Source of the DNA: Charina bottae
Lineage: Eukaryota > Chordata > Lepidosauria > Squamata > Charinaidae
NCBI GenBank assembly: GCA_023362775.1
Contig: JALMGJ010000001.1
Coordinates: 93,156,501 to 93,220,500, forward strand
Direction of reading: 5' to 3'
DNA: 64,000 nt
The notes beneath the pieces were generated by a model, which was not told the origin of the DNA, searched no databases, and saw nothing but the letters and a program-made list of their open reading frames with translations. The translations under genes were made by a program, and so were the position numbers. Numbering within the stretch: the stretch's first letter is position 1; each line of letters opens with the position of its first letter. Of the stretch, positions 34,144 to 44,579 are shown in pieces.

Positions 34144-34545
34144 GGCTAGGGCGCCGAAGAATTGATGCTTTCGAACTGTGGTGCTGGAGAAGACTCTTAA
34201 GAGTCCCTTGGACTGCAAGGAGGTCAAATCAGTCAATCCTAAAGGAAATCAACCCTGACTGCTCATTGGAAGGACAGATACTGAAGCTGAAGCTCAAATA
34301 CTTTGGCCACCTAATGCGAAGAGAGGACTCCCTGGAAAAGACCCTGATGCTGGGAAAGACTGAAGGCAAAAGGAGAAGGGGACGGCAGAGGATGAGATGG
34401 TTAGATAGCATCACCGATGCAATGAACATGAATTTGAGTAAACTCCGGGAGACAGTGGAGGACAGGAAGGCCTGGCGTGCTATGGCCCATGAGGTCACGA
34501 AGAGTCAGACACGACTAAACGACTGAACAACAACAACAAGGATTG
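34144..34545 (+). mobile_element. BovB LINE, 5'-truncated (RT C-terminal end)
   Basis: The open frame from 34104 to 34526 reads 'RRRIDAFELWCWRRLLRVPW', 'RSNQSILKEINPDCSLEGQI', 'YFGHLMRREDSLEKTLMLGK' and 'AWRAMAHEVTKSQTRLND', the C-terminus of BovB with no internal stop. The 3' end is 'CGACTGAACAACAACAACAA'. It is very close to the copy at 60851-61668, so both probably come from the same recent source. Confidence 0.92.
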
Positions 34546-35039
34546 CAGCAAAGGGTATATCTATTAGTAGCTATAAAATCATAGAACTGGAAGAGGCTGT
34601 TTAGCCCGTGGAGTCCAACTTCTTTCTTATTGCAGGAGTTAATTATTAAAGCATCCCTAACACATGGTTGTCTGGTCTCTGCTTAAACATGTGAAAGGGA
34701 GCCTATCACCGCCCTGGATAATTGGCACCACTGTAGAACTGTTTTTATAATTAGGGCGCTTTTTCCTAACATTCAGCCAGAAACTGCCTTCTGGTAATTT
34801 AAACTTAGGAATGTGCAAAACATACTGATTTGACAATGGAAAATTCTGGAGAACTTTCTCCTGGGCAATGCCATTCTGGAACATCATGTCTGGGATACTT
34901 CAAATTGCTTCTGATTTGTAGGATTTACTTTTGGAAATCACCAAACTCTCTCTAGTACAGTATCGCCAGTGAGGGGACAGAATGTTCTATACTGTAGTTG
35001 TTTTTTATTTAAAGTTAATTAATTAATTTAATTTACTGA

Positions 35040-35445
35040 AACATATAGGTTGCTCCAATCTCAAACAGCTTACTATCCCTACTTTAATTTATTATTTTTA
35101 TTAATTTTTATTTTTATCCCACCTCTATTATTTTTGTAAATAACTCAAGGCGGCGAACATACCTAATACTCCTTCCTCCTCCTATTTTCCCCACAACAAC
35201 AACCCTGTGAGGTGAGTTGGGCTGAGAGAGAGTGACTGGCCCAAGGTCACCCAGCCGGCTTTCATGCCTAAGGCGGGACTAGAACTCTCAATCTCCTGGT
35301 TTTCTATTGGCTCCTTCCTAGGGCTGAGAGACAGGGACTGGCCCAAAGTCACCCAGCCGGCTTTCATGCCTAAGGCAGGACTAGAACTCACAGTCTCCTG
35401 TTTTCTAGCCCAGCACCTTAACCACTAGACCAAACTGGCTCATAT
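35040..35445 (-). mobile_element. tRNA-derived SINE with internal tandem duplication
   Basis: On the - strand the head reads 'GAGCCAGTTTGGTCTAGTGG' (ending near 35443), then 'AGTCCTGCCTTAGGCATGAA', 'GCCGGCTGGGTGACTTTGGG'. A segment of about 115-120 bp containing 'AGCCGGCTTTCATGCCTAAG' occurs twice (about 35215-35310 and 35315-35410). This explains a duplicated peptide in the - strand frame, which is not a gene. The tail side reads 'TTTATCCCACCTCTATTATT'. Confidence 0.75.
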
Positions 35446-35584
35446 CAATTTATTCCATGAATTACTGTCTGGGATGACAGAGGACAGGCCTTGACCATAT
35501 GTGTAACCCTGTTGCTAGCATATCCTCCAGCAGTCTTTTTTCCCCCAAGGCTAAACATTTCCAGTTCCTTCCATTTCTTGTAAG

Positions 35585-35650
35585 TTATTTATTTTATTTA
35601 TTATATTAGATTTATATTACTGCCCATCTCCCCCAACGGGGACCCAAGTT
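35585..35650 (-). mobile_element. L2-type LINE 3' end
   Basis: A TTTATT-rich tail followed by 'ACTGCCCATCTCCCCCAACG' on the + strand. It is inserted in the CR1 copy described above. Confidence 0.65.
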
Positions 35651-36129
35651 TCCAGTCTATGGTTATCCTTATTGCTCTTCTCTGCAGTACTTCCAGTTTC
35701 TTTGAATCTTCCTGAAATAGTGGTGCTCAGAAGTGTATAAATACATGAGGTAGCCTCAGACCAATGCAAAATATACTAGTAGTGTTACTTTCTGTGATTT
35801 AGAAACTACTTCTATTGAGGCATCAAAAAGCATATTTTTCCTTTTTAATAGCTAAGTCATACTGCTAACTAATCCAGCTATAATTCTGAGGTCCCCACAC
35901 GTACTATTATCAAGACAGGTATTCCCCGCCCTATACCCCTGCCCACCTGCCTGCCTTGACCTTTTCATTTTCTTGAATCTGATTTCACCTATAAAGCATG
36001 ACTTGGAGCCTCAGTATGTTTCAGACTGCCTATTCCAGGTAGAATTTGCTTGCCTAGTACAAGTAGACAGGAATTTTTCCACTTATTGTGAGGTGTGGCA
36101 GAAAAGTCACATGGAGATGAGCATCCTCA

Positions 36130-36385
36130 GTGAGGTTCCCCTCAGGTGAAAGCAGCTCCCATGCTTTTGGTTATCCAGAAACTTGTTAAGATGTGGCTTT
36201 TCCAGATGGCCTTTGGAGTTTGATCTTGGTCTGAGCCAGACATGGCACCAGGAATTTTGTTCATTGTTTAATGTTGTTATTCTTGCTTTTGATTATTGTA
36301 CATATTGTATAATTCCTTAATTGCATACTGCTTAGAGTCCATGGATTGAAGCAATATAGAAATGTTATAAATATTTTTTGTAATA
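36130..36385 (+). mobile_element. Old L2-type LINE 3' end abutting coding exon 3
   Basis: Decayed C-terminus ('CTTGTTAAGATGTGGCTTTT', 'CCAGATGGCCTTTGG', read as the L2 'LKTWLF.MAF' end). Next come 'GCATACTGCTTAGAGTCCAT' and 'GAAGCAATATAGAAATGTTA', an L2 3' terminus. It ends within about 25-40 bp of the exon acceptor at 36407. Confidence 0.5.
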
Positions 36386-36407
36386 TTGGTAATATTTTTC
36401 CTTCCAG

Positions 36408-36621
36408 TACATCTTGTGGATATCTGGAATATGATTGAAGCCTTCAGAGATAATGGCCTTAACACATTGGACCATAATACAGAGATCAATGTATCTCGAC
36501 TAGAAACTATCATTTCCTCCATTTACTACCAGCTGAATAAACGCCTTCCATCTACTCACCAGATCAGTGTGGAGCAATCCATCAGCCTTCTCCTCAACTT
36601 CATGATAGCAGCATATGATAG
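36408..36621 (+). CDS. DTNB: Beta-dystrobrevin, coding exon 3 (residues 50-120, EF-hand region 1); GC donor
   Basis: The acceptor TTTTTCCTTCCAG is strong. The exon is 214 bp and reads [20 protein letters not shown], then '[20 protein letters not shown]' and '[17 protein letters not shown]', the heart of the first EF-hand-like domain used by the dystrophin family. The frame ends GAT-AG; the next exon supplies T (Ser121). The donor after 36621 is GCAAGT rather than GT, i.e. AG|GCAAGT. The GT four bases later would join to TGA and stop translation at once. The open frame continuing past 36621 is intron. Confidence 0.95.
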
Positions 36622-36897
36622 GCAAGTGGTTTTGTTCTTGAAGCAATCTGTGTTTCTTCTGACCAAAAACTATGCAGGCTGGAATAAGTCTGAGGTCTAT
36701 AGCACCCAGGTTGGAGCATGGGTCAGTAGAAGCAATCTTAGATTTTCTAACTATGGTTTGTTGAATTAGCTGAATTCACACTAATACTGAGTCAAAACCA
36801 AAAACAATCATTTTAAGACTTAGTTGGACATGTGAACCCATTCTGTAATATCTGTGATTTGTCTGGATTAGAGCAAGAATTTTCCTACAGGTAGTCC

Positions 36898-37240
36898 TCA
36901 GTTAATGACAGTAATTGGGACCAGAATTTCTACTGCTAAGTAATGCGGTCACATGACTGCATTGCTTAGTGACAGCACTTCCAGCACTTCCCAGTCGCTG
37001 TCATTAAGCAAATCCTGCACCATCATTAAACGAGGACGTCATGTGGTTGCCATGTGTGACTTCCTGCCGGCTTCCCCATTAACCTTGCTTGTAGGAAGCG
37101 GGCAAAGAAGATAGCAAATGGTGACCGCGAGGACACTGCAACGGCCAGAACTTAAAGAACCGGTCATAAGTACCACTTGTTCAGTGCCATCACAAGTTTG
37201 AATGGTGCTGAATGAGTGGTTGTTAAGTGAGGACCACCTG
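36898..37240. mobile_element. Tigger-like MITE with TA target duplication
   Basis: 343 bp between TA dinucleotides (36896-36897 and 37241-37242), starting CAGGTAGTCCTCAGTTAATG and ending AAGTGAGGACCACCTG. Terminal inverted repeats of about 18 bp with a 5' CAG and a TA target are typical of pogo/Tigger-derived elements. It lacks the minisatellite carried by its relatives at 29141, 55936 and 58961. Confidence 0.82.
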
Positions 37241-37242
37241 TA

Positions 37243-38209
37243 TTTTCTTCTTTTCCCTTTTGTTTTGTGTCTTTTAGAGTGTAATACTGGGAGTGGGAAC
37301 TGCCTTGCTTTTCCTTGACTGTAAACTACTCTAGTGGGGTAAAAGTAACCACAGTGCTTTCTTTACTCAGATGTCTTCCATTTAAGATATCAAGTTATGT
37401 GTGGTCTTGGTAGCCAAAACTTTTTTTTCCTATTAGTCATTGAAGTGCCTGATGACTAGAGGTGCCTTTCCTTTTACACCAGGCAACTAGCAACGTTTCC
37501 CTCCCACAGAATAAAGGAGAAGGCTTAGTAGAGCAAATGGCATTGTTCTGTATAAGTTTAAGTCCTTTATAAGGTTTTTTTTCCTGAAAATTAAACATCC
37601 TCACTTCCCTAAAAAACATTATTGTGAGCATCTGTTTTGAAAGCCTGGGTTAAAAATGCCAGGAAACTACATTTTTTTATTGATTTTTGACCCTTGTCTG
37701 TAAATGCCAGTTTGCAGACAGACTTTTGATTTTTTGCTTGTTGCTCTAGCTTCCAGATGACAAAAGGGAACTGGTGTATGCAGTTTGGTTTTTTTGGATG
37801 TTTTTATTTTGTTGTGGAGATGGAAACTGAAAGAAAGAGAAGTCATTTTCAGTTCCTGCAGAGGGAAGGAAGCAGGCTGTAGATAACTGAAGGAAGTAAA
37901 AGGCAGTAAATTTACAAAAAATCTTTTGCTTAAAATAAATCTGCTTGTGGTTAGTATGAAACAGAATAGGAACTTATTGCCTGGGAATTATTTGGAAGGA
38001 TTAATTTGCAGGGCGAGGAATAGAGGCTAGGACTGCCAAATTTCTTTAGCAGCTGTATTTAATTCAAGAAAAAGGGGAGAAGCAAAAGAGATTGGCTGGA
38101 TTAACACATCACATTTGGTCAGTTTGTTTTAGCCATGAATAACCACTGAATAAGCTAATCAGAATATGAAAACAGATGTATCCAAAAATTTATTACAAGT
38201 TTCTTTTTG
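37243..38209. other. DTNB intron; no feature recognised
   Basis: AT-rich intronic DNA without a recognisable repeat or coding segment. The 64-codon frame on the - strand (37437-37631) has no domain I know. Confidence 0.45.
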
Positions 38210-38217
38210 CTGTAGTG

Positions 38218-38525
38218 CACAGCTTTCCAAACTGTGTGTCGTGACACAAAAGTGTGTCACCTGCGGGGCCCAGGTGTGTCGCATCAAAACCCGGAAGCGC
38301 TGATGGCGCGCCACGGCCACGTGCACGGCAGCGGTGGCGGGCCATCAGTGTTTCCGGGTTTTTGCATGGCATACAAGGACACCGCTGCTGCCACTGCTGC
38401 GGCGCGCGAAAATCCAAAAGTGCTGCAGCGGCGGCGGCGCGCAAAAACCGAAAGCGGCAGGGCACTTCTGGGTTTTTGCGCGCCGCCGATGGTGTGTCGC
38501 TGCGGGAAAAGTTTGGAAAGCCCTG
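38218..38525. mobile_element. Non-autonomous hAT element, GC-rich type, copy 4
   Basis: 308 bp, from CACAGCTTTCCAAACTGTGT to TTTGGAAAGCCCTG, with an exact duplication CTGTAGTG at 38210-38217 and 38526-38533. The interior 'GGACACCGCTGCTGCCACTG' is shared with copy 8 at 62281, marking these two as one subfamily. Confidence 0.93.
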
Positions 38526-38533
38526 CTGTAGTG

Positions 38534-39158
38534 TAATGCAACTTAAACATGCTTACATAATAAGATCTCATCTGTAGTCTCTTGGTTTGGCAGAGGTATA
38601 AGAAGCCCCGTGCACATGATATCTAAATTACCATTGATTGTACATGTGCTCTTTTGTTAGAGATAGAGATAGAGAGCATGAAAATATTGTGGAGGTAACG
38701 GAGAGCTTCCCAAATCTACACACATCCAGCTAAGTGAAACTTTCTGTGTATATAGTGTGGAACACTGGGGCGATCCAGAACTGTAAACAGAATCTACCAC
38801 AGAATTAACACAAGTAACCCTGTAGAATTAAAATCCCATAAAACTTTTTATAACCAGAGTTCCTGTTTTCAGATAGAGCAGTATGTGCATTGTAGGTATC
38901 TGACCTTGATTAACAATCCCAGAGACTGTCTGTTGTGTTGTATAATAAATGAACTGGATTCCTCTTCAGTTGAATTGGATGACTTTCCCCATAGTAGTCT
39001 TTTTCTAGCAGAGATGTACAGTAGCTGTTTGGACAAATATTGTTACATGTTGTGCTGTTGAATAAAATCATGGCTGTCCATAAATCAGATGCTTTCTTCC
39101 TCCTGCAGTAATTTAAAATCTCTCATGTCATGTAGTTAGTATGGTTTATCTTTTACAG
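38534..39158. other. DTNB intron; no feature recognised
   Basis: Ordinary intronic sequence running into the acceptor TTTATCTTTTACAG of coding exon 4. Confidence 0.45.
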
Positions 39159-39244
39159 TGAAGGACATGGGAAATTGACAGTATTTTCCATAAAAGCAAT
39201 GTTGGCAACTATGTGTGGTGGAAAAATTCTGGACAAATTAAGAT
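39159..39244 (+). CDS. DTNB: Beta-dystrobrevin, coding exon 4 (residues 121-149)
   Basis: 86 bp between TTTTACAG and AGAT|GTGAGT. It completes Ser121 and reads [20 protein letters not shown] and then GKILDKLR, spanning the junction between the two EF-hand regions. It begins with TGA in frame 0, so correct use of the preceding GC donor is essential. It exits in phase 1 (T), completed by AT of the next exon (Tyr150). Confidence 0.95.
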
Positions 39245-39517
39245 GTGAGTATTTTGAGCTAATAACCTACTATTAAAATCTTATGGTCAAACACCAACTT
39301 TGTGGCATTTAAAATGCTCGCCTTCATTGCATTTCTTGCTGTGTGGGGGGGGGATAGAATGAGATTATATAACATTCTTATCCTTTACTTTATTCCGATC
39401 AAGAATGGAATATATTTATTTGCAAAAGAGAAAGATGCTACTCTGTTCCCCATGCCTGACTTTACTATGAATGTACCGCATGCTCTATGCTAGGAAAATG
39501 TGGCTCATAATATGTTA

Positions 39518-39889
39518 AGGTAAGGTAAAGGTTCCCCCTGCACATTTGTGCAGTCGTGTCCGACTCTAGGGGCCAGTGCTCATCTCCGTTTGTTAGCCGA
39601 AGAGCCAGCGTTGTCTGAAGACGCTTCCACAGTCATGTGGCCGCATGACACACGCGGAACGCTGTTACCTACCCACCAAAGTGGTACCTATTCATCTACT
39701 TGCATTTGCATGCTTTCGAATTGCTAGGTTGGCAAGAGCTGGAGCTAGTGCGGGAGCTCACTCCATCACACAGGACTAGGGATTCGAACCTCTGAACTTG
39801 CGATCTTCCGATCGACAAGCCTGGCGTCTTACCCGCTGAGCCACCACGCCCCTTCATAACTTCATAACCACGCCCCTTCATAATTCTAA
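39518..39889 (-). mobile_element. Sauria-type SINE, full length, 12-bp target duplication
   Basis: The tRNA-like head lies at the high-coordinate end (reverse of 'GGATTCGAACC' box B at about 39780; 'GTGGCTCAGCGGGTAAG' box A at about 39830-39846). The body contains 'TTGCCAACCTAGCAATTCGA'. The tail 'AGAGTCGGACACGACTGCAC' is BovB-like. The direct repeat CATAATATGTTA lies at 39506-39517 and 39890-39901. A short duplicated stretch (CACGCCCCTTCATAA) occurs next to the head. Confidence 0.93.
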
Positions 39890-39901
39890 CATAATATGTT
39901 A

Positions 39902-40526
39902 GAGAACTACAAACCCAACATTCCTCACCATTTGCCATGCTCCTACAGCTGCCAGTTGTGGTTCCCCAACAATGGAAGGGCTGCTGATTGCCCACCTCTA
40001 ACTTAGTCATTGCATTTCATATAGCTCAGTATATGCTGCCCCAGCGCCCTATTGTTAAGCCCAGGAGGAGACTCACAAAAGAAGGAGCAAGAAAAGGGAG
40101 ATGGCAGTGCTAAGTGCTGCAAAATGCTTGTTGTTGGATGAATTGTGTGTAACAGTAGAAATGGAGAGGATGTCTGGTATTACTGCTCTTATCCTATTTC
40201 CCTCCCCACTGATTCCAGTTCCTAGATGACTCCATGCTGCTGGATGGAAATGTTTCCTTTGTTTCACCGGAGAGTGGAAGCTTGCGGCTCTCCCCCTCTA
40301 TACATTTCTATGTTTTGTAGATCTCCTTTTTATTAGAGTGTATTATGTATCCCTAGGCTAAATGTGATGGAGACAATTTGTGTACCCCTGGGCAAACATT
40401 TTCAGCAGGTACAAAAACAAATGAAGAAAAGTACAAGAAACCGTGAAAATAATCACACTGCCACAGTAACAATCAATAAGCCAGCCAAAAATTATTGTCT
40501 AAAATTGTAGTTACTGCCCTAAAATA
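39902..40526. other. DTNB intron; no feature recognised
   Basis: Intronic DNA with no clear repeat. Small frames such as 40073-40267 on the - strand show no known domain. Confidence 0.4.
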
Positions 40527-40534
40527 CTCTATGG

Positions 40535-40705
40535 CAGAGCTTTCCAAACTGTGTGTCGCGACACAAAAGTGTGTCGCCACACACAGTCTGGTGTGTTGCC
40601 ACACAACCCGGAAGCGCTGATCATCATCAGCGCTTCCGGGTTTTCCTGAAGTGACACACCAACGGCGGTTGGTGTGTCGCCGCGGGAAAACTTTGGAAAG
40701 CCCTG
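40535..40705. mobile_element. Non-autonomous hAT element, GC-rich type, copy 5 (shortest)
   Basis: 171 bp, from CAGAGCTTTCCAAACTGTGT to CTTTGGAAAGCCCTG, with an exact duplication CTCTATGG at 40527-40534 and 40706-40713. It is closely related to copy 2 but lacks about 100 bp of the right half. The 17-bp-arm palindrome around 'AAGCGCTGATCATCATCAGC' is kept. Confidence 0.93.
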
Positions 40706-40713
40706 CTCTATGG

Positions 40714-41384
40714 TTTATTCACTGATCCCCATTTATGCATAACTTTTGGGACAAAAATAAAACACATTATGAGTTAGTGAGATGGTTGAACTCAACCATT
40801 ACACTATTAGCTGGCTTTCAATTGGACTTTTAGAGCAACTGGGCCTCCCTCTATAAACCCAGTAATGGGCTTCTCCTGGCCCTTCTCACTTCCTCTGTCT
40901 GTTCTACTGGAATCTTGCTATTCCTGAGACTGGTCTTTTTCTTTTATTGTTTCTAGAAAACGGAAATGGGTAGCAAGAACTTAGCTGACATGATCTATGT
41001 TTCCATTCTAAGCAATGACATATATGTAATGTGCTATTGCTAGAAATGTCCTTCATATTCTCCTTTCAGTAAGGTGATCACAATTGTTCTTTGCCAGTGA
41101 TCATCCATGTTTTAATTCCATTTTGGTTTCTTTGGTTCCTGATCTTAGGAATTATGTGGATCTGCATGTTAGTTTATCTTCTGATAAGAAGTATGATTTT
41201 TGGAGTAATTATTATTGCACTACATTATCTTGTGTTGAACCCATACGTTTCAGTTAATACCTGCATGCTATCCCGAAGTACATATCAACATAAAACGTGG
41301 TTATCTAAGCAGGCTTGGGGATCTCAGGGAAATGGAGAACTGGTGAGATGGCTACACTGCGCATAATGTCAAAGATGCTTTCTC
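40714..41384. other. DTNB intron; no gene supported
   Basis: The 91-codon frame at 41091-41366 encodes a very hydrophobic segment, but it lacks a recognisable domain and lies in AT-rich intronic DNA. I regard it as chance. Confidence 0.4.
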
Positions 41385-41520
41385 CTAGTCTTTTAAAATA
41401 ATATTAATGTTTTTATTATGGTATAATTTTTAATGTTGTTTTTTATGGTCTGCTTTTATTGTATGCCGCCCAGGGTCATGTACGTGAGATGGGCAGCTAT
41501 ATAATGTGATGAAGCAAACA
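41385..41520 (+). mobile_element. L2-type LINE 3' end
   Basis: Ends in 'TATGCCGCCCAGGGTCATGT' and 'GTGAGATGGGCAGCTATATA', preceded by a T-rich 3' UTR. Short and diverged. Confidence 0.6.
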
Positions 41521-41807
41521 GCAGCAAAATGCTTCATGTACATATCCCATTTTAAAAGTAGAACATTTATTAAGATATTTCCACTATCTCACTTTTCCCA
41601 ACAAAAGGAAATTAGCTTGTAATGTTTAAGGGAATTTTTTTTAGAATGAAGAGAAATTTAAAAACTGTTGCAGAGATTTTAAGGGAAGATTTGTAAAATA
41701 GAAAGCCACTTGAGTAAAGCATTCTTTCGTATGAGAGGATACATTTGCACTACAAAAATAATATTATGCTATGGTTAATTCATATCTCCCTTTGATTTGT
41801 ATTTTAG

Positions 41808-41962
41808 ATATTTTCTCTCAAATGTCAGATTCCAACGGACTGATGATATTTTCAAAATTTGACCAGTTTCTGAGAGAAGTTCTGAAACTTCCGACAGCTG
41901 TTTTTGAAGGGCCTTCTTTTGGATACACAGAAAACTCTGTGCGGACATGTTTTCCTCAGCAG
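41808..41962 (+). CDS. DTNB: Beta-dystrobrevin, coding exon 5 (residues 150-201, EF-hand region 2)
   Basis: 155 bp between TTGTATTTTAG and CAG|GTAGGC. It reads [39 protein letters not shown] and [13 protein letters not shown]. The segment belongs to the second EF-hand-like region, which packs against the ZZ domain in dystrophin-family proteins. It ends exactly on a codon boundary (phase 0). Confidence 0.95.
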
Positions 41963-42018
41963 GTAGGCTTAATGTGAGAGGATACACAGGGCTTTAAATG
42001 CTGACTATATTCAGTGTA

Positions 42019-42352
42019 AGGGGTGTGGTGGCTCAGCGGGTAAGACGCTAGGCTTGTCGATCAGAAGATCGCAAGTTCGGAGGTTCGAATCCCTAGCCCT
42101 GCGTGCGGAGTGAGCTCCCGCACTAGCTCCAGCTCTTGCCAACCTAGCAATTCAAAAGCATGCAAATGCAAGTAGATGAATAGGTACCACTTCAGTGGGA
42201 TGGTAACAGCGTTCCGTGCGCGTCATGCTGGCCACATGACCGTGGAAGCGTCTTTGGACAACGCTGGCTCTTCGGCTAACAAACGGAGATGAGCACCGGC
42301 CCCTAGAGTTGGACACGACTGCACAAATGTGCGGGGGGAACCTTTACCTTTT
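42019..42352 (+). mobile_element. Sauria-type SINE, full length, 13-bp target duplication
   Basis: The head holds box A 'GTGGCTCAGCGGGTAAGACG' and box B 'GGTTCGAATCC'. The body includes 'GCATGCAAATGCAAGTAGAT', and the BovB-like tail 'GAGTTGGACACGACTGCACA' is followed by a T-rich end. The direct repeat TATATTCAGTGTA lies at 42006-42018 and 42353-42365. It lies only 56 bp downstream of coding exon 5, in the same orientation as the gene. Confidence 0.94.
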
Positions 42353-42887
42353 TATATTCAGTGTACTCCAAATTAATCTCAAAATATGAGTCTATGAAAG
42401 ACTAATGACTAACACAGCTCTCTGATCTATAGGCTGAGTATATTCATTAATTTGTTCATTCATTCATCCTAAATTAAACACACATTTTTAAAGTTTATTT
42501 TAAAGAAAAGTGTAGATGACAACAATGTGGCTCTTCCTTTTTCCAATTAAATTATAATGCAAATAACCTATTTTATAGATTTGTTGTAATTGTAACGGGA
42601 AAATAAATGCAAGTATATTGAGACTAAAATCCTATCTAGTAAAGAAACACAGTTGAATCAGAATTTCTTTATATTTAAGATTAGTGGATTTTGGAGAGAG
42701 AGAAATGTGTTTAGCTTTCCCATAGAAATCAAAAGAACACATTAATAAACTTAACTCAGCTTTAAGATTTCTGGTGTGTGTTATGGTTTGTTACAAACAT
42801 TCGTTTGTACTAGGTATAGTTTTTCTACTCACCTCTTAGTCCAATTCTGCTTGGCTTTCCTCTGAACTTTTTTTGTTTGTTTTGCAG

Positions 42888-42993
42888 AAAAAAGTAATGC
42901 TAAACATGTTTTTAGACACCTTAATGGCTGACCCTCCACCCCAGTGCCTTGTGTGGCTACCTCTGATGCATAGACTTGCCCATGTTGAAAATG
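42888..42993 (+). CDS. DTNB: Beta-dystrobrevin, coding exon 6 (residues 202-236)
   Basis: 106 bp between TTTGTTTTGCAG and AATG|GTAGGT. It reads [20 protein letters not shown] and [15 protein letters not shown], the end of the second EF-hand region, with the '[12 protein letters not shown]' motif highly conserved in dystrophin, utrophin and dystrobrevins. The phase 1 G joins TC of the next exon to give Val237. Confidence 0.95.
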
Positions 42994-43239
42994 GTAGGTG
43001 GCATATACTCCTGAATTGTTCTTTACATGTATGAGCTTTGTGCTTCCAAAGATCACTGAAGTATGTATTGCAACCTGGGTGCTCACTAAGGCAAACATGG
43101 AATGTGCGTCGGAATGACATGCATGTCTGATCATTCAGTGAACTTGTGCCATGGAACCTCAATACTTAAGTCTTCCCTAGTGTGCATTATTGAGTTTCGC
43201 TTTAGTAAGAAATGGGGAAAAAAACTTGTTGAATCAAAT

Positions 43240-43580
43240 CTAAGGCCAATCTAGTCCAGCATTCTATTTCCCCTCAATATCCAGTCATTACTTCTGAGAA
43301 GCTGATATATAGACTGTGAGCTGGCTTATTCTCCCCAACAACTGGCAGGCAACAGCATGCTGCTTATGGTCTTGGAAGTAGAGTGTAGCCATAATAAGTG
43401 TTAGCTAATTATAATTTTACCTTCCATGAATTTGTCTAATTCCTTTTTAAGTCTTCTATTGGGTGCCTTCACAAACTATTTTCTAAATGAACCACTCTTG
43501 TATCTGATAGCTTCCTTAGCAGTAGTGACATGGACAAGTTCATTTAAGTATACCTTTCTTGATCTGCAGGAAAGGGAAGA
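43240..43580. repeat. Old interspersed repeat (related to 1190-1290 and 53135-53340)
   Basis: Contains 'GGCCAATCTAGTCCAGCATT', 'CCCCAACAACTGGCAGGCAA' and 'TCCATGAATTTGTCTAATTC'. This order is also found, in parts, at 53135-53340. The family is uncertain. Confidence 0.4.
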
Positions 43581-43753
43581 TTGACTCTCTTGATTCCCCT
43601 CTTGATTTTCTAAGTCAATTTTGGTTATGACTGGTTTTCTTAGGAGGGCTCACTACATCTATGTTGAACTTGATAGCAATGCAGTTGCTATTTCCAATAG
43701 GCTCATTAATGGTTACACCTCATACCCAGTTATGGGGAGGAATCTCTCTAATC

Positions 43754-44043
43754 CAGAGCTTTCCAAACTGTGTGTGGCGACACAAAAGTGTGTCGCCACA
43801 CACAGCGTGGTGTGTCGCCACACCACTCGGAAGCGGTGGCGTGCGCGTGCATGGCGGCAGCGGCGCGGGATCAGTACTTCCGCGTTTTAGCGGAGGCTGC
43901 TGCCGCCGTGCGCGCGCGCCGCCACACGCCCCCCCGTGCCGCTGCCGTGCGCGCGCCGCCGCACGCCTCCCCGCGCCGCTGACGTGCGCACGCACACCGC
44001 CGCCGCTTGTGTGTCGCCAGCGGCGGCACTTTGGAAAGCCCTG
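43754..44043. mobile_element. Non-autonomous hAT element, GC-rich type, copy 6
   Basis: 290 bp, from CAGAGCTTTCCAAACTGTGT to CTTTGGAAAGCCCTG, with an exact duplication CTCTAATC at 43746-43753 and 44044-44051. The interior ('GTTTTAGCGGAGGCTGCTGC') resembles copy 1 (17030), so these two form a subfamily. All overlapping frames, up to 133 codons, come from its high CpG content. Confidence 0.93.
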
Positions 44044-44579
44044 CTCTAATCATTCCCGTTGACTGTCTCTAAGAAAATTGTAATTTCAACTTTAGCTTCC
44101 TAACTCTTAACTTGAAATATGGCACAGTGTAGCAATAAAGGACAGGAGATACGAGCTGGAGGATGCCTCCTCCCTGCATTCCAAACTCGGATTGGTCTTG
44201 CTCCTTTACAAAACATCTGGTGAGCATAGAGACAAGTCAATGTGCCTTAGTCTCTCTCCAATCTTTCAGAGCTATTAAGTTCTGCACTTGCTAGTATTTT
44301 TTCGGTGTTATGGTCTGACTTATTATCTAAAACCAGAAAGGAGGAAGGGAAGAACTAGAAGATTGTAGATAATATTGGGGATCAATGACACAACCATGTT
44401 TCCAGGCAAATAATTTTGTTTAAGTGATATTCTGGGAATGACTCCTATTTGACGTATAGTATGTAGAATTCTAGGAGCGCTAGGCTCATTGAGGGCCCTT
44501 TGTCCTGCTCAGGACGAAGTGGCTGCTTTTCCAGTTAGAGTTCTTACTATTTCTCTTTCTTCCTTTTATCTCCTTCAAG

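Larger units (their letters stand above)
34570..36010 (-). mobile_element. CR1 LINE 3' region, broken up by later insertions
   Basis: On the + strand it starts 'ATCATAGAACTGGAAGAGGC', the reverse of the usual CR1 3' terminus. It continues with 'CTAAACATTTCCAGTTCCTT' (35551), 'GCTCTTCTCTGCAGTACTTC' (35673) and 'CCCACACGTACTATTATCAA' (35895), all read from the reverse of CR1 C-terminal and 3' UTR sequence. A SINE (35040-35445) and an L2 tail (35585-35645) interrupt it. Confidence 0.6.

Noticed and set aside
36622..36769. Extension of DTNB coding exon 3 through the open frame to 36769
   Set aside because: The protein pattern breaks after Asp120. The next exon continues it exactly ([10 protein letters not shown]) only if the exon ends at 36621.
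41091..41366. 91-codon hydrophobic frame resembling a membrane protein
   Set aside because: AT-rich codons such as TTT and ATT give hydrophobic residues by default. There is no conserved motif or splice signal, and it lies inside a DTNB intron on the same strand.
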